From Ignavibacteriales bacterium (GTDB lineage: Bacteria > Bacteroidota > Ignavibacteria > Ignavibacteriales > Melioribacteraceae), in assembly GCA_027080245.1 (NCBI GenBank), contig JALWSN010000120.1:1-7955 (forward strand): a DNA stretch of 7,955 bases, in the 5' to 3' direction. The stretch's first letter is position 1; each line of letters begins with the position of its first letter. Under the pieces are notes generated by a model. The model searched no databases, was not told the DNA's origin, and saw nothing but the letters and a program-made list of their open reading frames with translations. The translations under genes were made by a program, and so were the position numbers. Positions 6,240-7,955 of the stretch are shown one piece after another.

Positions 6240-6965
6240 ATGAAACCGATTGTTACTATTGCAAAAAAGGAACTTAAAACATTTTTCGACTCGTTAGCCG
6301 CTTACGTTTTAATTTCCGTATTCCTCGGACTTAGCGGATTTTTTACCTGGCTTTTTGGCTCGGATGTTTTCTTCATCGGACAAGCCACCTTGCAACCGTT
6401 CTTTTCGGTAGCTTACTGGACGTTGTTCTTCTTCATTCCCGCCATTACAATGAAAATGATTGCCGAGGAAAGAAGAAGCGGCACGCTGGAGTTGCTGCTT
6501 ACAAAAGCCGTTTCGGATTGGCAGGTAATCTTGGGAAAATTCCTCGCCGCCATTACGCTAATTTTAATCGCTCTTTTGCTAACCCTGCCTTACTATGTTA
6601 CCGTTTGGGCTTTGGGTCCCATTGACCACGGCGCGGTCTGGACGGGCTACTTAGGCACAATTTTAATTAGCATGGTTTACATTAGCATCGGGCTTTTTGC
6701 AAGCAGCGTAACCAAAAATCAAATTGTGGCTTTTCTTACGGCGCTCTTCATTGGCGTCTTCTTTGTGATTATTTTCGATGTTTTGGCCGGCAACTTTACC
6801 GGATTTCTGGGCGAGTTGTTCAGCTTTCTTAGCATCTCGACCCATTACGAATCAATTTCGCGCGGCGTAATTGATTCCAAAGATATTATTTATTTTCTCT
6901 CGGTTACTTATTTGGGACTTTTCTTAGCTCAAATTTCATTGTCAAAAAGAAACATTGTAGAGTAG
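6240..6965 (+). CDS. gldF: GldF-type ABC-2 permease subunit
   Basis: This is the membrane subunit of the transporter, 241 residues, the expected size for GldF. It has six hydrophobic segments: LAAYVLISVFLGLSGFF near the start, a second around VAYWTLFFFIPAITMKM, then LAAITLILIALLLTLPYYV, a fourth around GTILISMVYISIGLFAS, a fifth in LTALFIGVFFVIIFDVLAG, and a last near the C-terminus. The soluble N-terminus (IVTIAKKELKTFFDS) and the loop AEERRSGTLELLLTKAVSDW after helix 2 are typical of ABC-2 permeases, where this region meets the ATPase. I use ATG 6240; the frame also extends two codons to a TTG at 6234. The Shine-Dalgarno match is poor, so translation may be coupled to gldA 7 bases upstream. 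The substrate is unknown. Confidence 0.87.
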   Translation: MKPIVTIAKKELKTFFDSLAAYVLISVFLGLSGFFTWLFGSDVFFIGQATLQPFFSVAYWTLFFFIPAITMKMIAEERRSGTLELLLTKAVSDWQVILGKFLAAITLILIALLLTLPYYVTVWALGPIDHGAVWTGYLGTILISMVYISIGLFASSVTKNQIVAFLTALFIGVFFVIIFDVLAGNFTGFLGELFSFLSISTHYESISRGVIDSKDIIYFLSVTYLGLFLAQISLSKRNIVE

Positions 6966-6974
6966 AAAAAGGCT

Positions 6975-7955
6975 ATGTTAACAAAAAAGAAAATTCAAAC
7001 GACGATTTTACTTGTAATTGGAATATTAGCCCTTGTAAATATTCTTTCTTACAGGTTCTTCGAACGGCTTGATTTTACCGCCGACCACCGCTACAGCCTT
7101 AGCGACGCAACCAAAAACATCTTGAAAAACTTGGACGCGACGGTTACGGTGACGGCGTATTTTACGGAAAATTTACCGCCCAGAATTCAAGCCGTGCGCA
7201 ACGATTTTAAGGATTTGTTAATCGAATACGTTAATTATTCCGACAATCAAGTTGTGTACGATTTTGTAAATCCCAACAAGGACACAAAGACCGAAATGGA
7301 AGCTCAGCGAGCGGGAGTAAGGCCGATAATGATTAACGTTCGCGAAAAAGACCAAATGAAACAACAAAGGGCTTACCTTGGCGCGGTAATTCAATACAAG
7401 GAAAAGAAGGAAACCATTCCGTTCATTCAACCGGGAACGGCAATGGAATACGAGCTGACTTCCGCAATTAAGAAACTAACTGTTAAGACCAAACCCGAAG
7501 TGGATATTTTACAAGGGCAGGGCGAGCCTTCGTTGAGCGAGCTGCAACAACTGCACGACCTGCTTAACGTAATGTACCATGTGAAAGAGCTAACGTTTAC
7601 GGACACTTCCGGCGTTCCCGAACAGACGAAAGTTTTAATGATTATCGCCCCGCAGGATTCGTTCAAACAAAGGGATTTCAAATACCTCGACGAATTCGTA
7701 AAACGCGGCGGTAAGGTTCTTGCCGCTCTTAACCGCGTTAACGGCGATTTGCAAAAGCAACAGGGAACGGTTCAAAAAACAAACATTTTCGATTGGATTA
7801 AAAAATTCGGCGTTAAGGTGGACAAGGATTTTGTAGTGGACGTAAATTGCACGAACGTAATGGTTCGCCAGCAGCAGGGAATGTTCATCATGAACACGCC
7901 CGTTCGCTTTCCCTACGTGCCGATAATCACACATTTTGCCAAACACCCTATTACC
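6975..7955 (+). CDS. gldG: GldG-type ABC transporter auxiliary protein, 5' part
   Basis: The frame from ATG 6975 is open to the window end (327 codons) and continues beyond it, so this is the N-terminal part of a protein that usually has about 480-560 residues. A membrane anchor at about residues 10-28 (TILLVIGILALVNILSYRF) is followed by DFTADHRYSLSDATKNILKN, the characteristic start of GldG and ABC_transp_aux proteins. The periplasmic domain continues with VTVTAYFTENLPP and ILQGQGEPSLSELQQL (from residue 178), the family's 'GxGEP' region. GldG-type proteins usually end in a second membrane helix, which would lie outside this window. It starts 9 bases after gldF, with AAAAAGG just before the ATG at a closer spacing than usual. 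It would form one inner-membrane complex with the GldA and GldF proteins. Confidence 0.87.
   Translation, partial: MLTKKKIQTTILLVIGILALVNILSYRFFERLDFTADHRYSLSDATKNILKNLDATVTVTAYFTENLPPRIQAVRNDFKDLLIEYVNYSDNQVVYDFVNPNKDTKTEMEAQRAGVRPIMINVREKDQMKQQRAYLGAVIQYKEKKETIPFIQPGTAMEYELTSAIKKLTVKTKPEVDILQGQGEPSLSELQQLHDLLNVMYHVKELTFTDTSGVPEQTKVLMIIAPQDSFKQRDFKYLDEFVKRGGKVLAALNRVNGDLQKQQGTVQKTNIFDWIKKFGVKVDKDFVVDVNCTNVMVRQQQGMFIMNTPVRFPYVPIITHFAKHPIT

Noticed and set aside
7635..7946. 103-codon open frame on the minus strand, with further minus frames at 7218-7681
   Set aside because: They are antisense to the continuous GldG-type reading frame, which carries recognisable family motifs.

Overview
The window reads as an ordinary chromosomal segment of an AT-rich (roughly 40% GC by eye) Gram-negative bacterium, most likely from the Bacteroidota/Ignavibacteriota side of the tree. 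The main reason is the gldA-gldF-gldG-type ABC transporter cluster at the right end, which is typical of that group. Weak Shine-Dalgarno sites in front of several genes fit the same placement. The taxonomic call is inference; no ribosomal RNA or other marker gene is present. All confident genes lie on the + strand.

Left part (1-1146): the last 40 codons of an unrecognised gene, a small GC-rich hairpin after its stop, then two overlapping genes. These encode a small secreted basic protein that may have an NTF2-like fold, and a four-helix membrane protein that must start at TTG. Both are of unknown function.

Region 1147-1453 has no full gene but is not empty. It holds a possible 28-residue membrane peptide on the minus strand, a 36-codon + strand open frame that looks like the C-terminal end of an alpha/beta hydrolase (a decayed gene), and a large inverted-repeat structure. 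The outer arm of that structure is exactly complementary to the ribosome binding site of the next gene.

Middle (1454-4952): an RpiR/MurR-family regulator with an HTH and a SIS domain, then mgtE (magnesium channel/transporter with its N, tandem CBS and five-helix domains), and 25 bases later a permease of the ion-transporter superfamily (ArsB/NhaD/SLC13-like). The last two probably form an ion-transport operon.

Region 4953-5299 is a 347-base gap with a weak inverted repeat and several short open frames. Some of these look gene-like, but none has a convincing start.

Right part (5300-7955): gldA (ATPase), gldF (ABC-2 permease) and gldG (auxiliary protein, cut by the window end), separated by only 7 and 9 bases. 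Together they would form one inner-membrane ABC transporter. I see no mobile element, CRISPR array, tRNA or rRNA. No strikingly novel multi-gene system is evident; the most interesting points are the RNA-like leader before the regulator and the hydrolase relic beside it.
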